NCBI GenBank assembly: GCA_030640695.1
Contig: DAOWIX010000082.1
Coordinates: 1-5,884, forward strand
DNA from: Deltaproteobacteria bacterium
GTDB taxonomy: Bacteria > Desulfobacterota > Anaeroferrophillalia > Anaeroferrophillales > Tharpellaceae
Reading direction: 5' to 3'
Length of the DNA stretch: 5,884 nucleotides
Part shown: positions 5,369 to 5,884 of the stretch, piece after piece
How the letters are laid out: every line of letters starts with the position of its first letter
How positions within the stretch are numbered: position 1 is the stretch's first letter
Notes under the pieces: generated by a model
Told to the model about the DNA's origin: nothing
Database searches by the model: none
What the model saw: the letters and a program-made list of their open reading frames with translations, nothing else
Position numbers and translations under genes: made by a program

Positions 5369-5884
5369 TCAGGGTTGCAGGCCAATCTCTTGCCAGTAGA
5401 GTGCGGCCCGTTTTTTGATCGACTCCACGTCCACTTTGCCGGTGCTGGAGATAACGCGGGTCAGTTTGCCGGGAACCTCGATAAGGTCTGGTTGCCAGCC
5501 ACATTTCATTTTGAAGGCGTATTTGCGCTGCAGGGTTTCGCGCTTAAAGGTTTCAAGGTCGGAGCTTGAACATGGCCGCCAGAGTAGATTGAGTCCCTCT
5601 AAAATGACTTCCTCCTGGTAGACACTGCGGGCGAAAAGGCAGATGACCAGGGAGTTTAAGAGCATCCTGAAACGGGTTTCGTTGACCAGTTTGCTGGTCT
5701 GTTCTTCAAGGCTTAATTCGGTAGTCAGGGTCTCGAGATCGAGAGCGTAACCGGCTCCGTCGAGATGTGAATGGCGTGGTCCCATGATCCAGTCGGTGAT
5801 GGTATTCTCGCCGGTCATGTAGCCGGCGCCTTCGTTGCCGCCGAAGGTTATGGCGAGATCGCGGCCCCCGTAGCGGGCGGCGCA
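5369..5884 (-). CDS. C-terminal part of an aldehyde:ferredoxin oxidoreductase-family protein (5' part outside the window)
   Basis: The frame is open from the right edge to TGA at 5371-5369, giving 171 residues; the ATG at 5818 is internal. AOR-family proteins are about 600-700 aa, so this is roughly the last quarter. Supporting blocks are L-A-I-T-F-G-G-N-E (fragment residues 10-18), the G-P-R-H-S-H-L-D-G-A-G-Y segment (35-46), whose RHSHLDNAGY-like form I associate with bacterial AOR-like oxidoreductases, N-S-L-V-I-C-L-F-A-R (77-86), and the C-terminal K-Y-A-F-K-M-K-C-G-W and P-G-K-L segments. Family enzymes carry a tungsten or molybdenum bis-pterin and one [4Fe-4S] cluster and oxidise aldehydes or related substrates in the cytoplasm. 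Cys82 probably corresponds to the last cluster ligand (Cys494 of Pyrococcus AOR); this alignment is from memory. The substrate cannot be told. It is first in a tight - strand run with the sulfotransferase and hydrolase. Confidence 0.7.
   Translation of the reverse strand, partial: CAARYGGRDLAITFGGNEGAGYMTGENTITDWIMGPRHSHLDGAGYALDLETLTTELSLEEQTSKLVNETRFRMLLNSLVICLFARSVYQEEVILEGLNLLWRPCSSSDLETFKRETLQRKYAFKMKCGWQPDLIEVPGKLTRVISSTGKVDVESIKKRAALYWQEIGLQP

Overview
The window looks like ordinary chromosomal DNA from an anaerobic bacterium of the Desulfobacterota ('deltaproteobacterial') type. This is an inference from the gene families present, above all the C-terminal end of an aldehyde:ferredoxin (tungsten) oxidoreductase-like protein beside a PAPS-dependent sulfotransferase-type gene and an AspT-type exchanger. 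No rRNA, tRNA or phylogenetic marker is available to confirm it. Base composition is uneven: the exchanger is GC-rich, while the toxin-antitoxin pair and especially the sulfotransferase are AT-richer.

Layout. The left edge (1-108, + strand) holds the last 35 codons of a DUF2950-like protein. Its stop codon lies inside a perfect 15-bp terminator stem (70-114), and a weaker second hairpin follows (121-163). Everything else is on the - strand, convergent with that gene. Read in transcription order from the right edge: the C-terminal 171 residues of an AOR-family oxidoreductase (5884-5369), a 252-aa sulfotransferase (5350-4592), a 619-aa lipoprotein alpha/beta hydrolase (4587-2728), a Phd/YefM-ParE/RelE toxin-antitoxin pair with its own promoter (2620-2016), and finally an AspT/YidE/YbjL-family membrane exchanger (1861-200).

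How the genes relate. The oxidoreductase, sulfotransferase and hydrolase are spaced 18 and 4 nt apart, so they probably form one transcription unit, although no common pathway is evident. The antitoxin and toxin overlap by the classic ATGA and are preceded by promoter-like elements flanked by an inverted repeat, as expected for an autoregulated module. The exchanger has a plausible separate promoter.

The clearest anomaly is in the exchanger. One in-frame TAA at codon 275 divides a protein of otherwise normal length and motif content in the first regulatory RCK/TrkA-C domain. There is no frameshift, and the 28 codons between the stop and the next usable start still encode family-like sequence. 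It is most likely a recent pseudogene or a sequencing/assembly error. I found no CRISPR array, insertion sequence, RNA gene or clearly new defence system. Apart from the AOR-sulfotransferase-lipoprotein hydrolase grouping and the broken exchanger, the window is ordinary. No gene-free stretch exceeds 300 bases.
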